Positions 1 to 6,334 of a stretch of DNA of 8,085 bases are shown piece by piece. Under the pieces are notes generated by a model. That model had not been told where the DNA came from, ran no database searches, and was given only the letters and a program-made list of their open reading frames with translations. The position numbers and the translations under genes are program-made. Source of the stretch: an uncultured Clostridium sp. (GTDB lineage: Bacteria; Bacillota; Clostridia; Lachnospirales; Lachnospiraceae); assembly GCA_958442925.1 (NCBI GenBank), contig CAUCIO010000098.1:1-8085 (forward strand), in the 5' to 3' direction. Numbering within the stretch: the first letter of the stretch is position 1; the number at the start of each line of letters is the position of its first letter.

Positions 1-1
1 G

Positions 2-784
2 GCAGGAGCGGCTTATTTGAGCGCTCTGGCAGCTTACAGGACAGGAGCGGGGCTTGTGAAAATTCTGGCGCCTGCAGAGAACCGGGAAATTCTCCAGACG
101 CTTATGCCGGAAGCCATCCTCTCTGTCTATGACTGTTCAGAAGCGCTGGAAGAACCGGAACAGTTTTCCAGAAGAATTGAGCGGGAATGCGGCTGGGCGG
201 ATGCAGTGGTACTGGGACCTGGACTAGGAAAAGAACCCTGGGCAGTGCGCCTGGTACAGCAGGTGCTTTTATCAGCCTTTGTGCCGATTGTTCTGGATGC
301 GGATGGCCTGAATATTGTGGCAGAAAATCCTTCTCTGTCAGAGTATTTTACAGAAAATGTCCTGGTAACGCCCCATGTGGGGGAGATGGCCAGACTTTCC
401 GGACTGGAAATTGAAGAAATTCAGGCTGATTTGGCGAAGGCGGCAGAAGATTACAGTGAAAAATATGGGGTTATTACAATTCTGAAGGATGCGGCCACTG
501 TGGTTGTAAGAAAAGACGATCCTGTTTACATCAACAGCAGCGGCTGCGCGGCTATGGCTAAGGCAGGTTCTGGGGACGTGCTGACAGGAGCTCTGGCGGC
601 TTTGATTGCCATGGGAGTGGAGGAAGGACAGGCGGCTGTCCTGGGCGTTTATCTTCACGGTCTGGCGGGAGAGGCGGCAGAAAAAGCCTTTGGAGAAAAC
701 GGTGTGCTGGCCAGAGAGCTGGCAGACCGTCTGGCTGATGTGGAGAAGGGAGCAGAAGTATGCGGAAGCAGGAAAACAATGTAA
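2..784 (+). CDS. nnrD: ADP/ATP-dependent NAD(P)H-hydrate dehydratase, 5'-truncated by the window edge
   Basis: This is the YjeF C-terminal (NnrD/CARKD) ribokinase-like domain. The family dehydrates damaged NADHX/NADPHX back to NADH/NADPH in the cytoplasm, using ADP in bacteria. The frame is open from base 2 and gives 260 residues. It begins AGAAYLSALAAYRTGAG, a conserved internal family motif, so the TTG at 17 is not the start and the true one lies upstream. Visible motifs are the GPGLG loop (72-76), VLDADGLN (97-104), TPHVGEMARL (123-132), ILKDAATVV (160-168) and MAKAGSGDVLTG (185-196), which carries the nucleotide-binding Gly-rich turn and the catalytic Asp. Whether an NnrE epimerase domain is fused upstream, as in many clostridia, cannot be seen. 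The last 25 bases overlap alr, which suggests translational coupling. The family call is very secure. Confidence 0.95.
   Translation, partial: AGAAYLSALAAYRTGAGLVKILAPAENREILQTLMPEAILSVYDCSEALEEPEQFSRRIERECGWADAVVLGPGLGKEPWAVRLVQQVLLSAFVPIVLDADGLNIVAENPSLSEYFTENVLVTPHVGEMARLSGLEIEEIQADLAKAAEDYSEKYGVITILKDAATVVVRKDDPVYINSSGCAAMAKAGSGDVLTGALAALIAMGVEEGQAAVLGVYLHGLAGEAAEKAFGENGVLARELADRLADVEKGAEVCGSRKTM
744..751 (+). promoter_or_regulatory. Ribosome binding site of alr
   Basis: AGAAGGGA lies inside the nnrD coding end, 8 bases before the ATG at 760. It supports this start and the 25-base overlap with nnrD. Confidence 0.7.
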
Positions 785-1977
785 CAAAAGACAGAGAATA
801 CACCTTTGATCGGGTCTGTGTCCTGGTTCATCTGGATCGGATCCGGGAAAATATGAAATCGATGAGAGAGAGTCTGCCGGAAGGGACAAAGCTGATCGGC
901 GTGGTGAAGGCAGACGGCTATGGCTGCGGAGCAGGAGAGACAGCCAGAGCAATTGAACCCTATGCGTCAGGCTTTGCCGCAGCCACGGCAGATGAGGCAT
1001 TATCGCTTCGAAGGGAAGGAATTACCAAGCCTGTCCTGGTTTTAGGAAGTGTGTGCAGCGAACGCTTTTACGAGCTCTTAGCGGCAGATATCCGCCCGGT
1101 CATTTTTGAGGAGGAGACGGCGGCCGCTTTCTCAAAGATTGCAGCAGAAGCGGGAATCCGCGGGAAAATCCATCTGGCGGTGGATACGGGCATGAGCCGG
1201 ATTGGCTTTCAGCCGGGAGAAAAGGCACTGGAGGAAATAGGGCGTATCAGCCGCATGGAAGGGATTGAGATAGAAGGGATGTTCACCCATTTTGCCAGGG
1301 CTGATGAGCTGGATAAGCAGTGGGCGGAAAGGCAGTTTGAAAAATTCAGAGAGTTTTCAGCCGCTGTATCACAGCTTTTAGAGGAGATAGAGCCAGGCAG
1401 AAAAAAGCTGTTCTGCCATTGCTTAAACAGCGCTGGAATTGTGGATTTTCATAGGATGCCGAGAGGATCTGAAATGGACGGAGCCAGAGCGGGAATCGCT
1501 ATTTACGGCCTTTATCCTTCCGATGACGTGGATCACAGCCGTGTCCGGCTCCTTCCTGCCATGGAATTTAAGAGCCGCATTACCTATATTAAAGAAATAC
1601 AGCCAGGGACATCCGTCAGTTATGGGGGGACTTTTACAGCAGAGCACCCCATGAGGATTGCCACTGTCAGCGCCGGTTATGCGGACGGGTATCCCAGAGG
1701 CGCCTCTGGAAGAGCTGATGTGCTGATTCGGGGAAAACGGGCCAGAATTTTGGGAAGGGTCTGTATGGATCAGTTTATGGCAGATGTGACTGATATTCCA
1801 GAGGCAGAGAAATGGGATGAGGTGACTCTTATAGGCCGTGACGGTCAGGAGGAGATTACCATGGAGGAGCTGGCCGAAGTAAGCGGAGGCTTCCACTATG
1901 AACTTCCCTGCCTGATTGGAAAGCGTGTCCCCCGTATCTACACCTGGGGGAACCAGGGACAGAATACCCCCATATAA
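760..1977 (+). CDS. alr: Alanine racemase (PLP-dependent)
   Basis: Converts L-alanine to D-alanine for peptidoglycan, as a cytoplasmic PLP homodimer. The 405 residues are slightly longer than the usual 370-390, because of an N-terminal extension of about 10 residues. The PLP lysine is K50 in VVKADGYG. VDTGMSRIGF (141-150) carries the conserved Arg147, MFTHFARAD holds H177, and ARAGIAIYG (242-250) holds R243, the pyridine-nitrogen partner. The second catalytic base is Y288 in SVSYGG, followed by AGYADGYPRG (305-314) and RVCMDQFM (333-340). The C-terminal RVPRIY (389-394) supplies the final active-site Tyr. All catalytic positions are therefore intact. One oddity is Cys56 where KADxYGHG usually has His. 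The ATG at 760 has AGAAGGGA about 8 bases upstream, inside the nnrD end, so the two genes overlap. The chromosomal alr next to nnrD and mazF is a common Firmicute order. Confidence 0.97.
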   Translation: MRKQENNVTKDREYTFDRVCVLVHLDRIRENMKSMRESLPEGTKLIGVVKADGYGCGAGETARAIEPYASGFAAATADEALSLRREGITKPVLVLGSVCSERFYELLAADIRPVIFEEETAAAFSKIAAEAGIRGKIHLAVDTGMSRIGFQPGEKALEEIGRISRMEGIEIEGMFTHFARADELDKQWAERQFEKFREFSAAVSQLLEEIEPGRKKLFCHCLNSAGIVDFHRMPRGSEMDGARAGIAIYGLYPSDDVDHSRVRLLPAMEFKSRITYIKEIQPGTSVSYGGTFTAEHPMRIATVSAGYADGYPRGASGRADVLIRGKRARILGRVCMDQFMADVTDIPEAEKWDEVTLIGRDGQEEITMEELAEVSGGFHYELPCLIGKRVPRIYTWGNQGQNTPI

Positions 1978-2064
1978 TAAAGGGGGGAGAGAAAAGAAAT
2001 CTTTCCGCAGTTTTGAATACCGTTCAGAAAACAGGGCAATACTGAAGGTATAAACTGAAATAAC

Positions 2065-2070
2065 GGAGAG
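2065..2070 (+). promoter_or_regulatory. Ribosome binding site deciding the mazF start
   Basis: GGAGAG has normal 8-base spacing to the TTG at 2079. It directly abuts the alternative GTG at 2070, which is too close for initiation. This favours the TTG start, which also fits the family's N-terminus. Confidence 0.75.
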
Positions 2071-2078
2071 TGAGACAG

Positions 2079-2420
2079 TTGGTTATAAAACGAGGAGATA
2101 TCTATTATGCAGATTTGCGCCCGGTTGTGGGCTCCGAACAGGGAGGCGTCCGTCCGGTGCTGATTATACAGAATGATATTGGCAATAAGCACAGTCCGAC
2201 TGTGATTTGTGCGGCAATTACATCTAAGATGAATAAGGCAAAGCTTCCTACTCATGTGGAGCTGGATACCAGGCGGTGCGGCATGGTGAGAGATTCTGTG
2301 ATTCTTTTGGAGCAGCTGCGCACGATTGACAAGCAGCGGCTGCGGGAGCGAATCTGCCGCATTGACAAGGAACTGCTTGAGCGGGTGAACCAGGCGCTGA
2401 TGGTCAGCCTTGAACTTTAA
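2079..2420 (+). CDS. mazF: MazF/NdoA (EndoA)-type mRNA interferase toxin, no adjacent antitoxin
   Basis: A single-strand-specific endoribonuclease of the PemK/MazF (CcdB-like) fold. The B. subtilis homologue NdoA cleaves U^ACAU and is held in check by the antitoxin NdoAI. I place the start at TTG 2079, giving 113 residues. GGAGAG at 2065-2070 is then 8 bases upstream, and the protein begins MVIKRGDIYYADL, matching the NdoA N-terminus as I recall it (MIVKRGDVYFADL). The GTG at 2070 would overlap its own Shine-Dalgarno sequence. Motifs are RGDIYYADL (5-13), VVGSEQGGVRPVLIIQND (16-33), AAITSK (45-50), KLPTHVEL (55-62) and DSVILLEQLRTIDK (72-85). R25 and T48 fall on the catalytic Arg and Thr numbered identically in B. 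subtilis MazF, so the toxin looks active. It lies 101 bases after alr, probably co-transcribed, and no antitoxin gene fits in the gap. Confidence 0.93.
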   Translation: MVIKRGDIYYADLRPVVGSEQGGVRPVLIIQNDIGNKHSPTVICAAITSKMNKAKLPTHVELDTRRCGMVRDSVILLEQLRTIDKQRLRERICRIDKELLERVNQALMVSLEL

Positions 2421-2473
2421 ATAAAAATCATGTTTGGCAGCAGGAAAATACATAGACTGCCAGGCAGTTGAGG

Positions 2474-2502
2474 TTGACGAACGCAGGATAGAATGGTATA
2501 GT
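2474..2502 (+). promoter_or_regulatory. Sigma-A-type promoter upstream of the corC-like gene
   Basis: The -35 TTGACG (2474-2479) and -10 TATAGT (2497-2502) are separated by exactly 17 bases, each close to consensus. Initiation is predicted near 2508-2510, about 70 bases before the ATG at 2581. The -10 box directly abuts the left arm of the hairpin at 2503-2535. Confidence 0.75.
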
Positions 2503-2540
2503 GGCAGAATGGAGGCAGAGTCCGGATATTCTGCCTTTTT
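2503..2540 (+). terminator. Probable intrinsic terminator of the nnrD-alr-mazF transcript
   Basis: GGCAGAAT (2503-2510) pairs perfectly with ATTCTGCC (2528-2535) across a 17-base loop, and five Ts follow (2536-2540). A second, shorter left arm AGGCAG (2513-2518) could instead pair with CTGCCT (2531-2536). The large loop and short T-run make it a moderate terminator. It sits 82 bases after the mazF stop and overlaps the start of the next transcription unit. Confidence 0.6.
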
Positions 2541-2560
2541 ACTTTATGAAAAAAGAAGGC

Positions 2561-2569
2561 AAAGGAGAG
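2561..2569 (+). promoter_or_regulatory. Ribosome binding site deciding the corC-like start
   Basis: AAAGGAGAG lies 11 bases before the ATG at 2581. It marks that codon as the start, even though the reading frame is open upstream to 2434. Confidence 0.8.
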
Positions 2570-2580
2570 CATTTTTAGGT

Positions 2581-3942
2581 ATGGACGACGGGTATTGGCC
2601 CTTAGGTATTTTGATTTTTGTGGCGTTTATTCTGCTGGATGCAGTTTTATATGGATTTGGAGCCGCCATTCAGCATTTGAATTCAGGAACACTGGAGAAG
2701 GAAGCCCAGGAGGGAAATAAGAAAGCAGAGCGGCTTATGGCAGTAATCAGCCAGCCGGCAGAGTTTATTGGCACAGTTCAGATTGTGACAAATTTAATCA
2801 GCCTCGTTTCGGGAGCTGTGATTTTAAAAGAGGCCGGCGCATTGCTGGAACTTTTGATACATAGAACCGGGGAGACAGGGGAGGGGCTGTCCCTGATTTT
2901 CGCTACGGCAGCGGCGGCAGTCATGCTGCTGGCGGCTCTGATCAGTCTTGGAATTGTAGTTCCGAAACGGTGCGCTTCCAAGCGACCGGAACGGTGGGCT
3001 TACCGCTATGTGGGAGTTGCCACTGTGATGGTCGCTCTGTTTAAGCCTTTTGCCTGGCTGGTGTCCGGACTGTCCTGGCTGATTTTGAAACCGCTTGGAA
3101 TCGGACTTCACGATAAGAACGACAGCGTGACAGAGGAAGATATCATGCTGATGGTCAATGAAGGCCATGAGCAGGGAGTCCTGGAGGCCGGAGAAGCGGA
3201 GATGATTACAAACATCGTCGGGCTGGGAGATAAGGACGCCGGAGATATTATGACTAGAAGAAAGCAGATTGTGGCGCTTTGCGTTTCCATGACGCTGAAA
3301 GAGGCTGTTTCCTATATTCTGACAGAGGGAAGCAATTCCAGATTTCCGGTGTATGATGAGGACATCGACGATATCAAGGGCATTCTGCACCTTCGCGATA
3401 CGCTGTCCTGCGCCCAGAAGGAAGAAAATCTGGACAAGCGCCTAGATGAGGTGGAGGGGCTTTTGAGAACGCCCCATTTTATCCCGGAAACCCGCAATAT
3501 TAACCTTCTGTTTCAGGAAATGCAGTCTCAGAAAATCCACATGGAAATCGTAGTGGACGAGTACGGACAGACAGCCGGAATCGTTACTATGGAGGACATT
3601 CTGGAAGAGATAGTGGGAAATATTTTAGACGAATATGACGAGGACGAGGAGCTGATTTCCAGAAAAGCCGATGGAAGTCTGATTTTCGACGGTCTGACTC
3701 CTCTGGAAGACGTGGGAAAGGAACTGGGAATCGAGTTTGAGGAGGAGGATTATGAAAATTTCGATACTCTGAACGGTTTTCTGATTTCCAGATTAAACCG
3801 CGTTCCCAGAGAGGGAGAGACGCCGGAGGTGACATACGGAAGCTACCTGTTCCAGGTTATTTGTGTAGAAAACAAAGTGATTCATACAGTGAGAGCCGTC
3901 CGCAGCCAGGAGAAAGAAAAAGAGCCGGGAGAGGACGGTTAA
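2581..3942 (+). CDS. CorC/CNNM-type membrane protein (DUF21-like, CBS pair, CorC/HlyC C-terminal domain)
   Basis: A 453-residue inner-membrane protein of the 'hemolysin family' group. Relatives such as CorC, CNNM and MpfA are linked to Mg2+/Co2+ export. Hydrophobic segments lie at about 8-31, 60-84, 104-127 and 143-170 (DUF21-like). Tandem CBS motifs span about 219-345, including GDIMTRRKQIVAL (221-233), SRFPVYDEDIDDIKGILHLRD (253-273) and IHMEIVVDEYGQTAGIVTMEDILEEIVG (319-346). A transporter-associated C-terminal domain runs about 355-441 (FDGLTPLEDV, FDTLNGFLISRLNRVP). The second CBS and C-terminal domain are highly typical. The first membrane segment is not: the usual FSxxE(T/A)A stretch is replaced around residues 18-30. 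The start is fixed by its AAAGGAGAG and by the promoter at 2474-2502. The MATE gene follows within 24 bases, suggesting one operon. The exact ion is not deducible, and the gene is not a true hemolysin. Confidence 0.9.
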   Translation: MDDGYWPLGILIFVAFILLDAVLYGFGAAIQHLNSGTLEKEAQEGNKKAERLMAVISQPAEFIGTVQIVTNLISLVSGAVILKEAGALLELLIHRTGETGEGLSLIFATAAAAVMLLAALISLGIVVPKRCASKRPERWAYRYVGVATVMVALFKPFAWLVSGLSWLILKPLGIGLHDKNDSVTEEDIMLMVNEGHEQGVLEAGEAEMITNIVGLGDKDAGDIMTRRKQIVALCVSMTLKEAVSYILTEGSNSRFPVYDEDIDDIKGILHLRDTLSCAQKEENLDKRLDEVEGLLRTPHFIPETRNINLLFQEMQSQKIHMEIVVDEYGQTAGIVTMEDILEEIVGNILDEYDEDEELISRKADGSLIFDGLTPLEDVGKELGIEFEEEDYENFDTLNGFLISRLNRVPREGETPEVTYGSYLFQVICVENKVIHTVRAVRSQEKEKEPGEDG

Positions 3943-3965
3943 AGGAGAGAAAACGACAGAAGTTT

Positions 3966-5348
3966 ATGCAAAAAGGAATATTTTATGATGTAAAAATGAT
4001 GGCAAAGGACGGGATTTTTCTGAAGAAGGCAGTGAGAATCGCGCTTCCTGTGGCCATGCAGGGAATGTTAAACACCGTTGTCAATCTGGTGGATACCATG
4101 ATGATAGGAGCTTTGGGCGCTACCGCCATAGCGGCAGTGGGACTGGCCAACAAGGTGTTTTTTGTGTTTACCCTTCTGGTATTTGGAATTGTCAGCGGAT
4201 CCGGCGTGCTGGCAGCCCAGTACTGGGGAAACGGAGATATTAAAAATATTAAAAAGGTGGTAGGTCTGGCTCTGTCTCTGGCATTCGCCGCGTCTATTGC
4301 CTTTCTCGTACCGGCTGTAGCCTGCCCGGAGGCAGTAATGCGTATTTTTACTGCCAGTGAGGACGCCATCCAGGTAGGAGCCGGCTATCTGACGATTGTA
4401 GCCCTTTCCTATCCTGCCACAGCTGTCAGCAATACTTTTGTAGCCATGCTGAGAGCGACAGGACGGGTAAAAGCGCCGGTAGTAATCAGCAGCTGCACGA
4501 TTTTTATTAATATTTTCTTTAATTATACTTTTATTTATGGAAACTTTGGAGCTCCGGCCATGGGAGCGGCAGGAGCGGCTCTGGCTACCCTGATCGCCAG
4601 ACTGGTGGAGGCGCTGTCCATTATTCTGGTAGTTTATCTGGGAAAGGCTCCCGTAGCCGCTAAATTTAAGGAAATGTTCGGCTATTCCAGGGAATTTCTT
4701 GCTCAGTTTTTCAGCACTACGACCCCGGTGATCGCCAACGAGTTTATCTGGGGGCTGGGAACTACCCTGTATTCTCTGGCCTACGGTCGAATGGGCAATG
4801 ATGCGGTGGCAGCTATTACGATTGCCACGACGATCCAGGATATTGTCACAGTTCTGTTCCAGGGGCTGAGTGCGGCTACTGCCGTAATTATGGGAAATGA
4901 GATGGGAGCGGGAAAGCTGAAGCGGGCAGAGCGGTATGCGAAGAATTTCCTGATTCTCCAGTTTATTGTCACGATTCTGGGCGCAGTGTTCTGTGTGGCG
5001 ATCCGATGGCAGATTATCGGTGTGTACAATATTACGCCGGAGATTGCAGAAAGCGTCAGCCGCTGTATCATTGTGTTCGCCCTGTTTATGCCGTTTAAAA
5101 TGTTCAACTACGTTATGGTAGTAGGCATTTTGAGAAGCGGCGGAGACACAAAAATGTGTCTTCTGTTAGACTGTTCCGGCGTGTGGCTTATCGGCGTGCC
5201 GATGGCATTTTTAGGAGGCCTGTTTTTCAAGTTCCCGATTGATATCGTCTATGCCATGGTGATGCTGGAAGAGGTCTATAAGGCTATTTTCGGCTACTGG
5301 AGATACAGACAGAAAAAATGGCTGCGGAATCTGGCTGCGGAGCTGTAG
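3966..5348 (+). CDS. MATE family efflux transporter
   Basis: A 460-residue cation-coupled (Na+ or H+) exporter in the cytoplasmic membrane. The length is typical and about 12 hydrophobic segments are visible. The two pseudo-symmetric halves show the MATE signatures: LVDTMMIGALG (41-51) and SGSGVLAAQYWGNGDIKNIKKV (77-98) in the N-lobe, then ANEFIWGLGTTLYS (257-270) and ATAVIMGNEMGAGKLKRAERYA (304-325) in the C-lobe. It ends in the usual amphipathic tail EEVYKAIFGYWRYRQKKWLRNL. The ATG at 3966 is chosen because MQKGIFYD followed by FLKKAVRIALPVAMQ resembles family N-termini. Its best Shine-Dalgarno (AAAGGAG at 3942-3948) is unusually far, about 17 bases away, and a second in-frame ATG pair lies at 3996-4001. 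The gene follows the CorC-like gene by 23 bases, so co-transcription is likely. The substrate cannot be predicted. Confidence 0.93.
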   Translation: MQKGIFYDVKMMAKDGIFLKKAVRIALPVAMQGMLNTVVNLVDTMMIGALGATAIAAVGLANKVFFVFTLLVFGIVSGSGVLAAQYWGNGDIKNIKKVVGLALSLAFAASIAFLVPAVACPEAVMRIFTASEDAIQVGAGYLTIVALSYPATAVSNTFVAMLRATGRVKAPVVISSCTIFINIFFNYTFIYGNFGAPAMGAAGAALATLIARLVEALSIILVVYLGKAPVAAKFKEMFGYSREFLAQFFSTTTPVIANEFIWGLGTTLYSLAYGRMGNDAVAAITIATTIQDIVTVLFQGLSAATAVIMGNEMGAGKLKRAERYAKNFLILQFIVTILGAVFCVAIRWQIIGVYNITPEIAESVSRCIIVFALFMPFKMFNYVMVVGILRSGGDTKMCLLLDCSGVWLIGVPMAFLGGLFFKFPIDIVYAMVMLEEVYKAIFGYWRYRQKKWLRNLAAEL

Positions 5349-5373
5349 ACTGGCTGATTCTCCTGTTTAACAC

Positions 5374-5402
5374 TTGCCAATCTCTGGGTTTAGTGATAGA
5401 AT
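5374..5402 (+). promoter_or_regulatory. Extended -10 promoter of yebC
   Basis: TTGCCA (5374-5379), a 17-base spacer and TAGAAT (5397-5402), with an upstream TG at 5394-5395 forming TGaTAGAAT. Initiation is predicted near 5409, leaving a leader of about 77 bases. No terminator was seen between the MATE stop and this promoter, so read-through from the upstream operon may also contribute. Confidence 0.75.
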
Positions 5403-5485
5403 AAAAAAGATTTTGAGCAAAAAGAACGCCTTTTCAGGCATTCTGTAAAAAATAAAGAATAAGATTCAAAAAGAGGAGCGTTATT

Positions 5486-6223
5486 ATGTCAGGACATTCA
5501 AAATTTGCCAATATTAAGCACAAAAAGGAAAAGAACGATGCGGCGAAGGGAAAGATTTTCACTGTCATTGGACGCGAGATCGCAGTTGCGGTAAAGGAAG
5601 GCGGAGCTGATCCGGCTAACAACAGCCGCCTGCGCGATGTAATCGCCAAGGCCAAGGCCAACAATATGCCGAACGATACCATTGACAGGGGAATCAAGAA
5701 GGCAGCTGGAGACGCAAACTCCGTTAACTACGAGGAGCTGACCTACGAGGGCTATGGTCCTAACGGAGTAGCTGTGATTGTAACGGCTCTGACAGATAAT
5801 AAGAACCGTACTGCAGCCAATGTGAGAAGCGCTTTCACAAAGGGAGGCGGAAACATTGGAACACAGGGAAGCGTTTCCTTTATGTTCGATAAAAAGGGAC
5901 AGATTATTATTGATAAGGAAGAGTGTGAACTGGATGCAGACACTCTGATGATGGAGGCCTTAGACGCAGGCGCAGAGGATTTTGCGGAGGAAGAGGACAG
6001 CTACGAGATTGTTACATCCCCGGAGGATTTTTCCGCAGTGCGCGAGGCTCTGGAAGCTAAGAACATCCCGATGCTGGAGGCTGAGGTGACGATGATTCCT
6101 CAGACATGGGTTGAGCTTACTGACGACGAGTCCATCAAGAAGATGAACCGTCTTCTGGATCTTCTGGATGCTGACGATGACGTACAGGCTACCTACCACA
6201 ACTGGGATACAGACGAGAGATAA
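5486..6223 (+). CDS. yebC: YebC/PmpR/TACO1-family regulator
   Basis: A 245-residue cytoplasmic protein of normal family length. It starts MSGHSKFANIKHKK, the near-invariant family N-terminus (usually SKWANIKH; Phe replaces Trp here). Other signatures are AKGKIFTVIGREI (20-32), DPANNSRLR (42-50), ANNMPNDTIDRGIKKA (58-73), YEGYGPNGVAVIVTALTDNKNRT (87-109), GGNIGTQGSVSFMF (121-134) and VQATYHN (233-239). Members have been described as DNA-binding transcription regulators (PmpR, E. coli YebC). More recently, bacterial YebC and mitochondrial TACO1 have been described as translation factors that relieve ribosome stalling at proline-rich stretches. The sequence alone does not decide between these roles. 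The start has a strong AGAGGAG (5472-5478) 7 bases upstream. With its own promoter and a strong terminator, it appears monocistronic. Confidence 0.96.
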   Translation: MSGHSKFANIKHKKEKNDAAKGKIFTVIGREIAVAVKEGGADPANNSRLRDVIAKAKANNMPNDTIDRGIKKAAGDANSVNYEELTYEGYGPNGVAVIVTALTDNKNRTAANVRSAFTKGGGNIGTQGSVSFMFDKKGQIIIDKEECELDADTLMMEALDAGAEDFAEEEDSYEIVTSPEDFSAVREALEAKNIPMLEAEVTMIPQTWVELTDDESIKKMNRLLDLLDADDDVQATYHNWDTDER

Positions 6224-6254
6224 GAAATATAGCATAAAATAAAAAAGTTTAGAG

Positions 6255-6299
6255 AAAACTCCTTCCAGGCATTGCGATGATGTCTGGAAGGAGTTTTTT
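6255..6299 (+). terminator. Strong bidirectional intrinsic terminator between yebC and pncB
   Basis: Bases 6255-6272 pair with 6280-6297 over 18 positions with one G·T wobble, around a 7-base loop. TTTTTT (6294-6299) follows on the plus strand. On the minus strand the stem is flanked by its own T-run (A-tracts at 6255-6258 and 6241-6246 on plus). It lies 31 bases after the yebC stop and 35 bases beyond the pncB stop, so it can serve both convergent genes. Confidence 0.92.
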
Positions 6300-6334
6300 A
6301 TAATTCATAGGGAATGGCATCCTATAACATAATA

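Noticed and set aside
338..1000. 220-codon open frame on the minus strand across nnrD/alr
   Set aside because: It lies antisense to two strongly recognised genes. Its translation is low-complexity, Ser/His/Leu-rich and has no family resemblance.
2049..2054. TATAAA before mazF as a toxin-specific promoter
   Set aside because: No acceptable -35 lies 16-18 bases upstream, so read-through from alr is the simpler explanation.
1938..2453. 171-codon minus-strand frame covering the alr-mazF gap, considered as a hidden antitoxin or partner
   Set aside because: It is almost entirely the complement of mazF and resembles no antitoxin fold; it reads as a shadow frame.
2434..2580. 49-codon upstream extension of the CorC-like frame
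   Set aside because: It runs through the promoter and terminator hairpin, lacks a ribosome binding site and adds a polar segment foreign to the family; ATG 2581 has a strong Shine-Dalgarno.
2824..3390. 188-codon minus-strand frame inside the CorC-like gene
   Set aside because: It is antisense to a well-conserved membrane/CBS coding region and has no recognisable domain.
3861..3965. 35-codon upstream extension of the MATE frame
   Set aside because: It overlaps the end of the CorC-like gene and encodes a Lys/Arg-rich stretch absent from MATE proteins.
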